NCBI RefSeq assembly: GCF_024166365.1 | Contig: NC_064834.1 | Coordinates: forward strand, 52,308,001 to 52,372,000 | Origin: Elephas maximus indicus | Taxonomy: Eukaryota > Chordata > Mammalia > Proboscidea > Elephantidae | Length of the DNA: 64,000 nucleotides | Reading direction: 5' to 3' | Shown here: positions 43,690 through 53,896 of the stretch, piece by piece | Layout of the letters: each line of letters opens with the position of its first letter | How positions within the stretch are numbered: the first letter of the stretch is position 1 | Notes under the pieces: model-generated | What the model saw: only the letters and a program-made list of their open reading frames with translations | Database searches by the model: none | What the model was told of the DNA's origin: nothing | Program-made: the position numbers and the translations under genes

Positions 43690-44260
43690 ATTCTCCTTCT
43701 GAGCCCCAGCCCTCTCCCCGGGTCTCGCCGGGGGTGGGGGGCGGGGGGCCCGTGCAGCCAGCTTAGCACCGTGGGCATGTGAGCAGCGCCCCCGCCCGAG
43801 GAATGGAGCAGCCCCGTTTTCTGCGGAGGTTCCTCATGTCCTGCCTTGAGACTGGGGAGGAGCGGGGTAGTGACCAGCGCCGGGTCACAGGCGGGGGCCC
43901 GAGAGGAGACCGAGACCAAGGGGCTAGGAGTCCAGGATCGGGGTGGCGGGGAGCGTGAGAAGCTGTGCGGTGGCCCGCGAGGTATGGCCACCCGACGGTG
44001 CAGGGGGAGCCAGGAGCGGGGTAGGGTGGGAGCCACCAGGCGTGGCGCAGGGAACAGAGCAGAATGAAATGCAGATGCAAACCGTGCTCGTAAGAGTTTC
44101 CTCTCTCTCCCCATCTGCTAAAGCCGAGATTTTAATCTTTAATCCATGAGCAATCAGCGAGCAGCGGCGAATGGCACATTACAGATGTTTTACTGTCGCG
44201 GGCGCTCGCAGCTTCCGCGCTCCGCACAGGCGCGCCGGGCGCCCGCCCCCTTGTCTCTCC
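43690..44260. promoter_or_regulatory. CpG island with embedded candidate conserved block
   Basis: CpG-dense at 43720-44050 and 44150-44250. Between them, 44060-44200 holds AATGAAATGCAGATGCAAACCG (octamer-like ATGCAAA), GATTTTAATCTTTAATCC, GAGCAATCAGCGAG and CACATTACAG. The alternation suggests a promoter or enhancer. No exon is identified. Confidence 0.55.
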
Positions 44261-45045
44261 CTTCCCCACCCCCAAACCCCCGTCGCCTCCCAGGGTCCCT
44301 GTTCCTCTGCACTCCCCTGGTCTTCATTCAACTATATCCCTCTCACCTGCAAGCCCCTGGCCCGGCTGGAGGTGGGGGACAGGGCCAGTAACTCTTTCCT
44401 GGCTGACCTAGGGCTCTGCTGGCGGGGATCCTCCCAGGGGCACTGCTGCAGACTGGCGGAGGGGTGGGGGGTGGCCACTCAGTATTGCTCTCAGGCGGAT
44501 CCCCAGCCGAGTCCAGGTTGGGGGGCGCAGGAACGCAGTGATAGAAGTGCCCCGCTGGCAGAACTCTTCCACCCCCTTCCCGGACCCCAGGGCCGGCCCA
44601 GCTCCTGGCTCCAGCGATTAGTGCTCCAGGTGTTGGGCTGCACTAGGGCTCCGTTTTCCAGATGTTGGGCACCTCTCTCCTCATGTGTGGGGCTGCCAAC
44701 CCCTCTGCGTGAAGAGGGAGAAAGTCTCGAAGTGGCCAGATCTGGAAGTCCCTAGGGAAATCTGCTGGCAGAAGTCTTAAAGACCAGCCTATAGGATCTC
44801 ACCTCATTTGGGGAGTTGGTTCTTCCTTCTGTAAAGTATGGGCAGACATCCCTTCCACTTCTGGGAGCTTGAGCATGAGGAGGAAGAGAAGCCCTGGCAT
44901 GTGACCCTGGAGCCTTATCAGGCCTTGGGTCCAATTTGCTTCTCCCAGCCTCCAAAGGATTCCTCAAAGCTCCAGGGATATACTCTTCCCCAGCTCAGAA
45001 ATCCCAGTGATAGCAAGAACAGCAGTGATCCCAGTTTTTAAAGAT
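44260..45045. other. Unassigned GC-rich sequence
   Basis: Continues GC-rich to about 44640. A plus frame of 194 codons (44171-44755) crosses the CpG island edge. It is compositional, with no motif. Nothing is recognised from 44760 to 45045. Confidence 0.3.
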
Positions 45046-45049
45046 ATAG

Positions 45050-45215
45050 TTGTGTGGTTATTTGATTATCCTGTGTCATTTCCACTAGACCATAAGTTCC
45101 ATGAGGTCAAGGACTGTGTTTTTATTCATCATTGTATCCCCTTGGATCTAGGAGAGGGCCTGACCTGTAGTATGCACTTAATAAATATTCGGCGACAGAA
45201 TGAGTGTGGTTTGCT
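45050..45215 (+). repeat. L2-type 3' end
   Basis: CCATAAGTTCCATGAGGTCAAGGACTGTG and TATGCACTTAATAAATATTCGG are the L2 tail. Confidence 0.85.
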
Positions 45216-45685
45216 GTAGTCTTGGATGCCATTTTCTTGTGCCACTATCTGTGAAAACACCCTTCATCCCAAATCCCCCTCCATCATAAAGTCTCCCAAG
45301 CTGCAGCCCTCATCCCTCAGGGAGCAAGCAGCCCATTTTTCCCCCTACCGTCATGGTGGGTCTATCCCATTGGATAGAAAGGGATCCCAGAGCACAAGTG
45401 TGTCTGATACTGAGCCGCTTTGGCCAGGTGCCTTCTCTCCTCAAGCCCCAGAAGCTAGGCCCCTCTGACTTAGCCTTCACTACCAACTCTTAGAGACTCC
45501 CCAGCCCCAGCCCCAACCCCCTTCCCTTGCATGGCCACAGAAATCATAACCCTCCCTGACACTCCCCTCCCCTAGTGTCTCCAAAAGTACCCTCATTCCC
45601 AGCCCAATTCCAACCTGGTCCAAAACCCCATTTTACTAACCAGCGCCCACCATGGGGCTCCCTACCCAAATGGCTTCGGGTATGC
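45215..45685. other. Unassigned sequence
   Basis: C-rich, average complexity. No gene or repeat is recognised. Confidence 0.3.
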
Positions 45686-45689
45686 TGAG

Positions 45690-45965
45690 AAAGAAAAAAC
45701 AAGAGAAGGATGTGGAGACTGGAGATGCCAATGATAAAGAGACAGAAAAGAGAAATGCCAGAGAGGAAACCTAGAAAGGCAATTGGAATATACAACAGAG
45801 GCAGGGACAGAAAAGACAAGAGACAGAGATGACTGAAGAGAGCCTGAGGGACAGAAGCAGATATAGAGCAAGAAACAGTGACTGGCAGAGGCAGAGAAGA
45901 GGCCCAGACAGACACCAGCAAAAAGAGGGACAGAAGAGAGGGAGGGTGCAGTGGAAACTAAAAAT
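45690..45965. repeat. Purine-rich low-complexity tract
   Basis: GAGAAAGAAAAAACAAGAGAAGG, GAGACAGAAAAGAG and GAGACAGAGATG words. Minus-strand frames are Ser/Leu/Phe-rich artefacts. Confidence 0.7.
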
Positions 45966-45984
45966 ACGGGGAGTGCACCAGGCC

Positions 45985-46200
45985 AGGCGCTTTCTGGCCG
46001 GGTGAGATGCGGGTTCGGGAGTGGGAGCGTCGGGGAGGGAGACTGCCGAGGGGTGAGAGTCTGAAACTCTGGCTCCGCAGGTCCAGGTCCGGCGCCTGGG
46101 TCCAGCCTAGGCCACCGCCGCATTCTGTCAGAAGCCGCCCAGGGCCTAGGCCACAGGGCCCATAGGCGGCCCTGAGAGGCGGCAGCAGCGGTGAGGGAAG
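45985..46200. promoter_or_regulatory. CpG-rich patch flanking a conserved block
   Basis: CpGs recur (GGGAGCGTCGGGGAGGG, CCACCGCCGCATTC) directly left of the AT-rich block. It is shorter and weaker than the other islands. Confidence 0.45.
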
Positions 46201-46560
46201 CCAAGTGAGAGGCAGCGGAGCCGCGTGTGTGTTTTTATTATTATTATTTCTGATTAAAGAGGAATTCATCTCGTATCTGCCTCCTGCCAGGGGCCGAGGC
46301 GCCGCCATTGGGGTTAACGGTGCGGAAGAATACAAAAAAATTTCATTGAGGAGGATTATAAAAGTTACTAGCTGGAACATTAACAGAAGAGTAACTTGTA
46401 AAAAATGCAATATTACAATATTCACAAGGACGGCAGAGCGTGGTAAAGCTATAAAATTCAACATTAAAATCTTCCACAGCCTAGATAACCTAGTTAACAA
46501 ACATGGTATTGGAACTACTTTTCTATTGGGGCTGAGGGATACGAGCCTGGGGCTGATCAC
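46200..46560. promoter_or_regulatory. Strong candidate conserved enhancer block
   Basis: Repeat-free, with a sharp switch to AT-rich DNA: TTATTATTATTTCTGATTAAAG, an inverted repeat AAGTTACT/AGTAACTT (46362-46369 and 46390-46397), CAATATTACAATATTC, AATTCAACATTAAAATC, and TAGTTAACAAACATGG (GTTAAC at 46493-46498). A plus frame of 139 codons crosses it but is AT-biased with no family match. I favour regulatory function. Confidence 0.5.
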
Positions 46561-46680
46561 AGCTGGGTGGTGGCAAGCGGGGGCGGGGCGGGAGGGGCAC
46601 GAGGGGCGGGGCAGCCCTGGGTGAGTCCCGCCTTCGCCAGCCTCAGCTTCCTGCTCAGGAGAATGGGGGCGATCCCCGTC
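46560..46680. promoter_or_regulatory. Short GC-box-rich patch
   Basis: GGGGGCGGGGCGGGAGGGGC and GGGGCGGGGC at 46578-46613 are SP1-type GC boxes beside the conserved block. Confidence 0.4.
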
Positions 46681-46699
46681 TAATATTGAGGAATGCCCG

Positions 46700-46870
46700 A
46701 GGAAGGGCCTCAAAACCTCGGATAGGGCTGTACATTTGTAAGGTTATTTTTCTGTGAGAGACAGATTAAAGCAGAGAATTCAGCGTGGATTTAGTCCTGC
46801 CGAATAGGATATACATTTCTGGATTGCAAGATATGCGTATAGAATGCATTAATAAAGAATTTCATGTGTA
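46700..46870. promoter_or_regulatory. Candidate conserved non-coding element
   Basis: GTAAGGTTATTTTTCTGTGAG, GTGGATTTAGTCCTGCC and GAATGCATTAATAAAGAATTTC in repeat-free sequence, cut off on the right by a SINE. Confidence 0.35.
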
Positions 46871-46871
46871 T

Positions 46872-47070
46872 TTGAATGGTGCAACGATTAAGCACTCAGC
46901 TGGTAACCGAAAGGTTGACAGTTCAAACCTACCCAGCTGTTCCGTGGGAAAAAGACCTGGCAATCTGCTTCTGTAAAGATCACAGCCAAGAAAACCCTAT
47001 GTGATAGTTCTCCTCCATCACATGGGGCCACTATGAGTCAGTATCCACTCCATGGCACTCAACAACAGCA
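46872..47070 (+). mobile_element. AfroSINE-type SINE
   Basis: TGGTGCAACGATTAAGCACTC, GGTAACCGAAAGGTTGACAG, TTCAAACCTACCCAGC, GACCTGGCAATCTGCTTCTG, AAGAAAACCCTATGTGATAG, CACTATGAGTCAG, ending CAACAACAGCACAAC. Confidence 0.88.
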
Positions 47071-47079
47071 CAACACCTG

Positions 47080-48065
47080 TATTCGAATGTATTCAGGGTG
47101 GGATGTTTTATGTGTGTGTGCTCGCGTGTGTGTGTTCACAGAATGTGTTGTACACAGAGACTCAGCGTATGTGCATAGTAACTGGGAACATATGCATGGT
47201 ATGTAAATGTCTGTGTAGATAGGGTATGCAGGGCACAGCATTTCAGGAAGCAGGATGTGTGTTTATAATACATATGGATGCCAAGCCTATTCACAAAGAG
47301 TTTGTATGTAGGGAGTATATGTGAATGCACAGAATATATACATGGGTAGGATGTGTATCTAGAGAGCACATGTATTTGCCAAGTGTATGGTGTATTCAAG
47401 TACAGAATATGTATGTCACTGCAGGCACATTATGTATCTTTGTGTGAGGTATGTTTTTAGAGAGGATGTATGTTTTCATGATACTATGTGCGTGTGGGAA
47501 ACCCTGGTGGCAGAGTTGTTAAGCGCTAGGGCCGTTAACCAAAAGGTTGGCAGTTCCAATCCACCAGGTGCTCCTTGGAAACCATATGGGGCAGTTCTAC
47601 TCTGTCTTATAGGGCCACTATGAGTCGGAATCAACTCGATGGCAACAAGTTTTTTTTTTATGCACAGCACATGTGTACAAGGTGCATGTATCACAAGACA
47701 TGTATGCAGTTGTGAACACAGGATATTTGTGTGTGCAAATAGTATAGAAAGTACAATATGTGTGCTGTGTATGCAGAATATGTATTTATTCACAAACTGT
47801 GTATGGGATATGTACACGAATGTGTGTGTGTGTTCAGGGCATGCATACACATGTACGGTGTGAGTGTACGTGAGCAGGGATGATGTTTGTGAATGTGTGT
47901 GTCCACACGTTTTGTTTATATTCATGTGCAGTAGTGCATACGTATGTGAGCAGAACACATGCGTTTGTGTTATATGTGTATGAAAGATACGTAGACAATG
48001 TGTGTATGATATATCTGTATATGTAGAGTGTGTGTGTGTCTGCAGGTACTGCAGACATGAGCATC
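47080..48065. repeat. Long degenerate TG-rich array interrupted by a SINE
   Basis: About 800 bases of TGTGTG, TATGTG, GTGTGCA and ATGTATG-like words with no clean period lie on both sides of the SINE at 47497-47659. This is a decayed (TG)n/(TGTA)n region with Z-DNA potential. Confidence 0.7.
47497..47660 (+). mobile_element. AfroSINE-type SINE, well preserved
   Basis: GGAAACCCTGGTGGCAGAG, TTAACCAAAAGGTTGGCAG, CACCAGGTGCTCCTTGGAAACC, GGGGCAGTTCTACTCTGTC, CACTATGAGTCGGAATCAAC, GATGGCAACAAG then a T-run. Confidence 0.93.
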
Positions 48066-48084
48066 TGTTTCTATCAGGCCCCAA

Positions 48085-48285
48085 AATACCTGTAGTGTCC
48101 TGTGGTGGTTTAAAACACAGACTCTGAGACAAGGCTGCTTGGGGATTTAATTTTGGCTTTGCCGTGTGCTAAAATGCGTGACCTTGAACAAATTGCTTAA
48201 TCTCTAGCTGTTTTAGCCTTGCCAACTACAAAATGGGGATAAAAATCGTACCTACTTTATAGGATTAGGTAAATTAATACTAGTG
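48085..48285 (+). repeat. MIR-type SINE fragment
   Basis: GTGGTTTAAAACACAGACTC, CGTGACCTTGAACAAATTGC, TTAATCTCTAGCTG, AACTACAAAATGGGG occur in MIR order. Confidence 0.8.
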
Positions 48286-48745
48286 GTAGGCAGAATTTTG
48301 GCCTCCAAAGATGTCCATGTCCTAATTTCTGAAATCTGTGAAGATGTTACCTTATGCAGCAAAAGGGACTCTGTAATTAAGGATTTTAAACTGAGGAGAT
48401 AATTCTGGTATATCTGGGTGGACCCAATGTAATCATAAGGGTCATCTGAAGAGGAAGACAGAAAAGGAGCCAGGAGCCGTGAAGACAGAAGAAGAGATGG
48501 GAATGATAGGGCCGTGAGTCAAGAAAGGCAAGCAGCCTCTAGAAGCTGGAAAAGGCAAGGAAATGAATTCTCCCCAGAGCCTCCAGAAGAATCAGCCCTT
48601 TCAACCTATTTTGGACTTCTCAACACCGGAACTATAAGATGAATTTGTATTGTTTTAAGCCACTAAATTTGTGATAACTTGTAATAGCAGTTTTTGTTTG
48701 ACTGGGTTTTTGTAATAGCAGCAATAGGAAAAGGATACACTTGTA
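48285..48745 (+). mobile_element. MLT1-like solo LTR
   Basis: GGTAGGCAGAATTTTGGCCTCC, ATGTCCATGTCCTAATTTC, ACCCAATGTAATCATAAGGG, GAAGCTGGAAAAGGCAAGG, TTTTAAGCCACTAAATTTGTG and GCAGCAATAGGAAAAGGATAC. It is old, non-coding and same-sense with 30265-30925. Confidence 0.8.
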
Positions 48746-48783
48746 AAGGTATATAGTGCCAGGTATCCAGCAAGTGCCTTATA

Positions 48784-48932
48784 CCTCCCCCAAAACAACC
48801 CATTGTCATCGAGTTGGTTCCGACTCCTATCAATCCTATAGGACTGAGTAGAACTGCCCCATAGGGTTTCCAAGGAGCAGGCAACCTTTTGTTTAGCAGC
48901 TGAGCTCTTAGCCACTGTGCCACCAGGGCCCC
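48784..48932 (-). mobile_element. AfroSINE-type SINE with exact 12-bp target-site duplication
   Basis: The minus strand reads GGCCCTGGTGGCACAGTGGC, GAGCTCAGCTGC, GCCTGCTCCTTGGAAACCC, GGGGCAGTTCTACTCAGTCC, GAGTCGGAACCAACTCGATG. AAGTGCCTTATA is at 48772-48783 and 48933-48944. The B-box region is partly deleted. Confidence 0.93.
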
Positions 48933-48944
48933 AAGTGCCTTATA

Positions 48945-49625
48945 AGTATCCATTAAATAAATTCCTTGCGGATGATTCCTGAGGCCTCTAGGAGGCCTAG
49001 TTGGTCAGTCAGTTGCCAGAATTTGCCATTCTCATCTAAGGTTGTCTCTGACTACTGTAGGCTCTCCAAGATTCTGGATCATGCCAGAGCCTGAGTTTTG
49101 CCAACATAAGCATGAACCCGTTTACTGAAGGGAAAATGCTTTTATTCTTCCTTAATCATGAAGAGGGGTTAGGTCAAGGACTAGGATCTAGGCCCATGGC
49201 TAAAGAAATTAGCGGGCAGGTCAAGAACGTTGAACCTTCTGATTCACTTGCTCATTTACTTTTTTTTTTTGGCAGGAGGATAAGGTTGTTGTGGGGGAGG
49301 GGAAATCTGGGAACTTGGTACCTTGAGGGCCAGTGAAAAGTACATATGTTTTTATGCACAGAGGGCTCTACCAGACTTTATAGTCACATTCAGCCCATAC
49401 TCACCAATAGAACTCAGACTACTGGTGGAGTGAGGTGTTACTCAAAGGCCAGCCTTCTCTCTCTCTGTACCTCTTGCTGTCTTCTTTCCCTTCAGCTTGG
49501 GGCATCTGTGTTATGCTCCCCATTGCTCCCTGATGAGGACAGAGACCTTGGAGAAATTGCCATGAGATAATGGCATGAGTGGATTGGTTTGTACTGCAAC
49601 ATATTTTTAATTCTTACAATGATGT
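48945..49625. other. Unassigned sequence
   Basis: No exon or nameable repeat is seen. A T-run lies at 49258-49270. Confidence 0.3.
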
Positions 49626-49629
49626 ACCT

Positions 49630-49655
49630 ATGTGTGTGTGTGTGTGTGTGTGTGA
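49630..49655. repeat. (TG)n microsatellite
   Basis: A pure TG run of about 12 units. Confidence 0.95.
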
Positions 49656-50060
49656 TATATGAGCCTCAGTTCCTCATTCACAAAAGGGGGATAGTCATCT
49701 TTTCCTGCCTTTCTCATGTGGTGTTAAGAGAATAGAAAGAAAACATGCTCTACAATCTTCTGCTACCATTAATGCCTGGGACCCTAGAGCCAAGCACTCA
49801 CATCTATTTGGAGAAAAGAACCAACTCTGGTTACCCTTGGACCAGGAGCTATGAAAGGGTATTTCTCTTCACCGTGGAAGCCTGTCCCCCATCTGCTTTG
49901 GGGGCTGTGTAGATGTGTGTTTGGGCAAATACAGTGTATACAGGTCCACACTGGAGGGATCAATGTACACTCCTGTCAGGCCCTCAAAAGGTGTGATAGG
50001 GCCTTCTTGGGATGAACCCACAGTGGGGTACAAAAATAGGATACAGAGCTCTCTATATGC
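49655..50060. other. Unassigned sequence, MIR remnant at left
   Basis: GAGCCTCAGTTCCTCATTCAC at 49661-49681 is MIR-like. The rest is not recognised. Confidence 0.35.
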
Positions 50061-50064
50061 ACTG

Positions 50065-50305
50065 AAATGGTTAAGCACCAAGCTCTGGAGTCAGAACGGC
50101 AAGTTAAGTATCTCAGCTCCACCACTTCCTGGCCAATGTGATCATGAACAGCTTAATTAAACTCTCTGCCTCAGTTTCCCCATTTGTAAAATGGGATAAT
50201 AATGACGTCTACTTCAAAAAGTTGCTGTAGGAACTAAATGTGACATGGAAAGTGTTTATTATAGTGTGTGGCACATAACAAGTTCTCAATAAACGTTGTT
50301 GTTGA
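50065..50305 (+). repeat. MIR-type SINE
   Basis: GAAATGGTTAAGCACCAAGCTCTGGAGTC, AGCTCCACCACTTCC, CTGCCTCAGTTTCCCCATTTG and TGGCACATAACAAGTTCTCAATAAACG. A nearly full copy followed by a (GAT)n patch at 50303-50318. Confidence 0.88.
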
Positions 50306-50319
50306 TGATGATGATGATG

Positions 50320-50480
50320 GTATCATCATCATGTGGTGCCGTGGCCTGTTAGCCAGAGGAACCTGGGTTAAAACCGTAGCTCTACCTCTAACCAACTGTG
50401 TAAGCTTGAGCAGCTGTATAGCTTTAATCCAAATGAGCTTCAGCTTCCTCATCTGTAAAATGGGGTCAGTAATTTCTTAA
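50320..50480 (+). repeat. MIR-type SINE fragment
   Basis: GAGGAACCTGGGTTAAAACC, GAGCTTCAGCTTCCTCATCTG, TAAAATGGGGTC. Confidence 0.75.
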
Positions 50481-50730
50481 AAGACTTTCCAGTGAATTTC
50501 AATAAAAGTCAAGATTTCTGGCTGCTACTGAAAAATCAGACAACTTGGAATCACTGGCCCCCACTTCTGTACGGCAACAGTCTCCGGGGCCGAGGAACCA
50601 TGCTCATTATAGGGGACTTGCCCTCTCCATTTGCCCCAGAAGCCCCCTCCTTATTGTCTTTCCAACCCAACCTGCCCACAGGCATCTGTGTGCTGTGAGC
50701 CACTGTAAATAGTGTCTACCAAAAAATTTT
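50480..50730. other. Unassigned spacer
   Basis: No gene or repeat is recognised. Confidence 0.3.
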
Positions 50731-50734
50731 TTTT

Positions 50735-50890
50735 AATTGCTGTTGATTTCAACTCACAGCGACCCTGTAGACCCTATAGGACAGAGTAGAACTGCCCCAT
50801 ACGGTTTCCAAGGAGCACCTGGTGGATTTGAACTGCCCACCTTTTGGTTAGCAGCCATAGCCCTTAGCTGCTACACCACCAGGGTTTCCT
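50735..50890 (-). mobile_element. AfroSINE-type SINE
   Basis: The minus strand reads GGAAACCCTGGTGGTGTAGC, GCTAACCAAAAGGTGGGCAG, GGTGCTCCTTGGAAACCG, GGGGCAGTTCTACTCTGTCC and GGGTCGCTGTGAG. A short duplication (GTAGACCCTATAG) marks the tail. Confidence 0.92.
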
Positions 50891-51199
50891 CTTAACCACT
50901 AAAAACCACTAGTACCCAAAAAATACTCAATGAATGCTATTGTTACTCTTTGATGGGAACTACTTCTGTACAGTGTTTAGAATGAGCCTGTTTTAGGGCA
51001 CAGGTTCTTCTCTCCACGCATGTGTGGGTGAGTTGCGTATTTACAGGGTGTAGGGAACCAGAAGGCCAAGCAAGGAGAGAAGCCAAAGTTCAGAGGCCCC
51101 TCCCTCATACCCACAGGCCTTTCCAGGCTTTGCGAGGAGGGGGAATTCCTTCACATATATCCTGCCTAGTTGGCAAAATGAAGACTAACCTGCCTTCTA

Positions 51200-51360
51200 G
51201 AAGTGTGCTGGCCAATACAGTAGCTATGAGCCACAGGTAGCCATTTAAATTGAAATTTAATAAAATTTAAAATTCAGTTTCTCAGTCACTCACACTCACC
51301 ACATTTCAAGTGCTCAGTAGTCACATGTGACTACTGGCTACCATACTGAACAGTGCAGAC
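51200..51360 (+). mobile_element. hAT-like MITE (copy 2)
   Basis: GTGCTGGCCAATACAGTAGC at the left and GTAGTCACATGTGACTACTGGCTACCATACTGAACAGTGC at the right share termini and internal AATTTAATAAAATTTAAAATTCAG with the element at 3162-3440. The centre is deleted. Confidence 0.6.
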
Positions 51361-51404
51361 ATAGAACATTTCCATCATCACAGAAAGTTCTATTGCACAG
51401 TGCT

Positions 51405-51525
51405 GCTGGGGACTGTAATGTCCATGAAGGCAGGGACTATCTGTATGACCACTGTAATTCCTACGCCAAGCACAGAGCCAGCACAGAGAAGGCACTCAGT
51501 AATATTTGTTGAATTAATGACTGAG
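51405..51525 (+). repeat. L2-type 3' end
   Basis: GTAATGTCCATGAAGGCAGGGAC and AAGGCACTCAGTAATATTTG are an L2 tail. Confidence 0.75.
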
Positions 51526-51529
51526 AAGT

Positions 51530-52015
51530 GAAGGAATGAATCAATCAGTCAACCAATGGCCCACAGGAGATAGCCATAGGGCTCCCCACAGCAACCCACT
51601 GAGGCAGCCTTTCAAGGGGAAATTGAGGATGGGCTAGGTCAGAGGGGGCCTCAATATAATTCTGGAGACTGGCTGCCCCCAGGGAAGCCAAGAGGGTCAC
51701 CCCCAGGATAGAGGCCTGGAAAGGAAGCAGTCACCCACTAGTGGTTGTTTTAGTCAAAACCTGTGTTCTGAGCATTCCTGCTGTCTTCTCTTTGCGAGGT
51801 CTTCCCTCCTTAGAGTCTGAATAAAAGCCTCTTCTGAAATGTCCCAATGTCTGTGGGCCTGAACTGATGAAGGGGACAGCATAGAGCAGGTAGAGCTCCT
51901 CCAGAAGTTGGGTGGGGCAGCTGAGATCTTGCTGGTTACAAGGAATACCCCCACCCAAGCCAGAAGCTATTCTAGGAGCCATGGTGCCTGGCCTGTTCCC
52001 ACCTGAAGTGTATGT
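51530..52015. other. Unassigned sequence
   Basis: No gene or repeat is recognised. Confidence 0.3.
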
Positions 52016-52019
52016 CTGT

Positions 52020-52195
52020 GCTGAGAGAGAATGAGAAAGACAGAGAGGGGAGGGAAGGGAAGAGAGGAGAGGGCAGAGGGAGAAGGGAAGGGAGGGGAGC
52101 TGAGGAGAGGGGAGAGGAAAGAAAAGGAGAGAAGAAGGAAGAGGGGAGAGAGGGAAGAGAGATGGGGAGGTGGGGGAGGAGAGTCTAGGTGAGAG
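52020..52195. repeat. Purine-only (GGGAGAGGA)n tract
   Basis: Nearly uninterrupted G/A over about 160 bases with GGGGAGAGGA-type words. It is mirror-repeat-like and a candidate triplex-forming sequence. Confidence 0.8.
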
Positions 52196-52570
52196 GACAG
52201 TGTGTATGTGCACACCATGTATTTGGAGTGTGTGTGTCTTTCTCAATCTATGTGTGTCTGTGTGTATTGAGGGCTATGTATGTGGTTTGGGGGGGCACTG
52301 TGTACAGGAAGTGCTGCGTGAGTACAGTTGGGGAGTTGTATGAGTGTAGTGGAGGCTGTGTACCTGGTGGGCCCTTCAAGTGTGTGGTGTGAGGGGCCTG
52401 TGTGTGGTGGTGGCTATGAGTGTATTGGGGCTGTATATACATTGGGGGCTCTATGGGTGTGTGGTATGTGTGATGGGGGTTAAGGGTGTGGTATGTGTGC
52501 TGCTGTGTTTATTTCAGGCTCTGTAGGTGTGTGCCATGCTTAGTGAGGAGCTGTAATGTGTGAGAAGCAT
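52195..52570. repeat. Degenerate TG/GGCTGTGTG array
   Basis: TGTGTGTGTC, GGGCTATGTATGTGG, GTGTGGTGTGAGGGG and related words are repeated irregularly. Confidence 0.65.
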
Positions 52571-52734
52571 AAATATCCCTATAACCCAGTTCCTCAGACT
52601 CCTGGATGTGGGCCCAAGTTGACCCCTCCAGTCAATTCAGGGAGGCCCTCTGTGGAACATCCCTCCCCTCATCCACGCGGTGAGGATCTAACTGTTCTGT
52701 CTCAAATAATCCTTCTTGCTTCTTGGTTCTGACA

Positions 52735-53045
52735 GGCAAACAGGGGATGCTGAAGACCCAGAGAGACAGGCAGAGATGGAGACAGAGCGGAAGGAAGGGA
52801 AGACCCAACCAGGCCCTGTGGACCAAGTGGAGAGAGGGAGAAATGAGAGGGCGAGAAATGGAAAAAGAAGAGCTAAGGGGCAAGGGGAAATGCAAGACAG
52901 TGGATCAAAGGCCAGAGAGGTGAGAGGGAGGTGGGGAAGAGAGATGGAGGAAGAGCGGTTGATGGGGGGGGGTGTGGGTCGAAAAAGAGAATGCAGGGGG
53001 GTGGCAGAGACAGGGGATCAAAGGCCAGAGACCAGGCCCACGGCG
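52735..53045. repeat. Purine-rich low-complexity tract
   Basis: GAGAGACAGGCAGAGATGGAGACAG-like words. A 162-codon frame (52716-53204) across it is a Glu/Arg/Gly-rich composition artefact. Confidence 0.7.
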
Positions 53046-53500
53046 GCGAGAGGAGAGGCGGGGAGCTGCTGGCTGGGGAATTGCCGGGCGGGCGCTCGGG
53101 CGCTCCGAGCTGCGCGGCTCCCCGGGGAGACGGCAGACACTTTGCGGAGATGTTACTCTGGAGTTGGAGACGATGATAAATATGATAATTTGTATAAAAT
53201 CTGAATGGGTCTTGTTTTCAGGGAGAATGCCTCGGATGATGAATGGGCCCGGCTCTCAGATAGATGGCTGATAAAAAGTGTATTGGATTGTTGAGAGCGA
53301 TTTTAATTCTCATTCCGTACCTGCAGACGCTGCGCCCCGCCACCGCCTGCTCCTGCCCACGGCGCGGGGAGGCCAGCGGCCGGGCCGACCTCGGCGGCTC
53401 AGGAGGCTTCGGCAATGACTCTAATTACAGAGTTATTAATTTTAAGAGGAGGGTGAGCGGGAGGTTTATGATTATTAATCGAGTGCCGGTGCTTGGCGGG
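53035..53500. promoter_or_regulatory. CpG island plus candidate conserved enhancer block
   Basis: CpG-rich at 53038-53160, then AT-rich 53165-53330 (GATGATAAATATGATAATTTG, GATTTTAATTCTCATTCCG), CpG-rich again 53330-53400, then ACTCTAATTACAGAGTTATTAATTTTAAG and TTTATGATTATTAATCGAG at 53418-53482. It is repeat-free throughout. The alternation is enhancer- or promoter-like. Confidence 0.5.
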
Positions 53501-53800
53501 CGGGGCGGGCGGGCCGCAGCGAGCGGCTCTTGGAGCGCGGAGGACGCGCCGGGCAGGCAGTTCAAGCCGGGTGGGCTGCGCGGAGGCGGCGGCAGTGGCT
53601 GGGCCGCTTCCCACGCGGGCTAGACAGCCAGGCCCTCCGCGTGCCGCCCGCACCTCTAGCTTGGCGAGACCTGCCCAGCTGCCCTACCGCCTGCCCGGCC
53701 CGCGCCCGTGCAGCCAGCGCCCAGCACTGCGCCCGGAGGAGAAAGCAGCCTCAGCCACTGACCCCGGGGCGCCGCTGTACCCCGACCTAGCGCACCCTCC
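53500..53800. promoter_or_regulatory. CpG island
   Basis: Very high CpG (GGCGGGCGGGGCGGGCGGGCC at 53497-53515, GCGCGGAGGACGCGCCGG). Open frames exist in several phases on both strands, as expected for GC-rich DNA. An unseen transcript start is possible. Confidence 0.65.
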
Positions 53801-53896
53801 CAGCTCCCAGTTCCCACAGGTGCTGAAGAGTGCCAAGGAACCTCGAGCCTGTGACTGACGCAGTGCGGGCTTCTGTAAATGTGCTACGGGGGCACC

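Noticed and set aside
46205..46624. 139-codon plus-strand frame across the AT-rich block, with a hydrophobic N-terminus
   Set aside because: The hydrophobic start comes from a TTATTATTATT run. Codon use is AT-driven and no homologue is recognised. Regulatory constraint explains the sequence better.
45958..46713. 251-codon open frame on the minus strand
   Set aside because: It crosses CpG-rich and AT-rich modules of a candidate enhancer and has no domain. A competing frame on the other strand covers the same bases.
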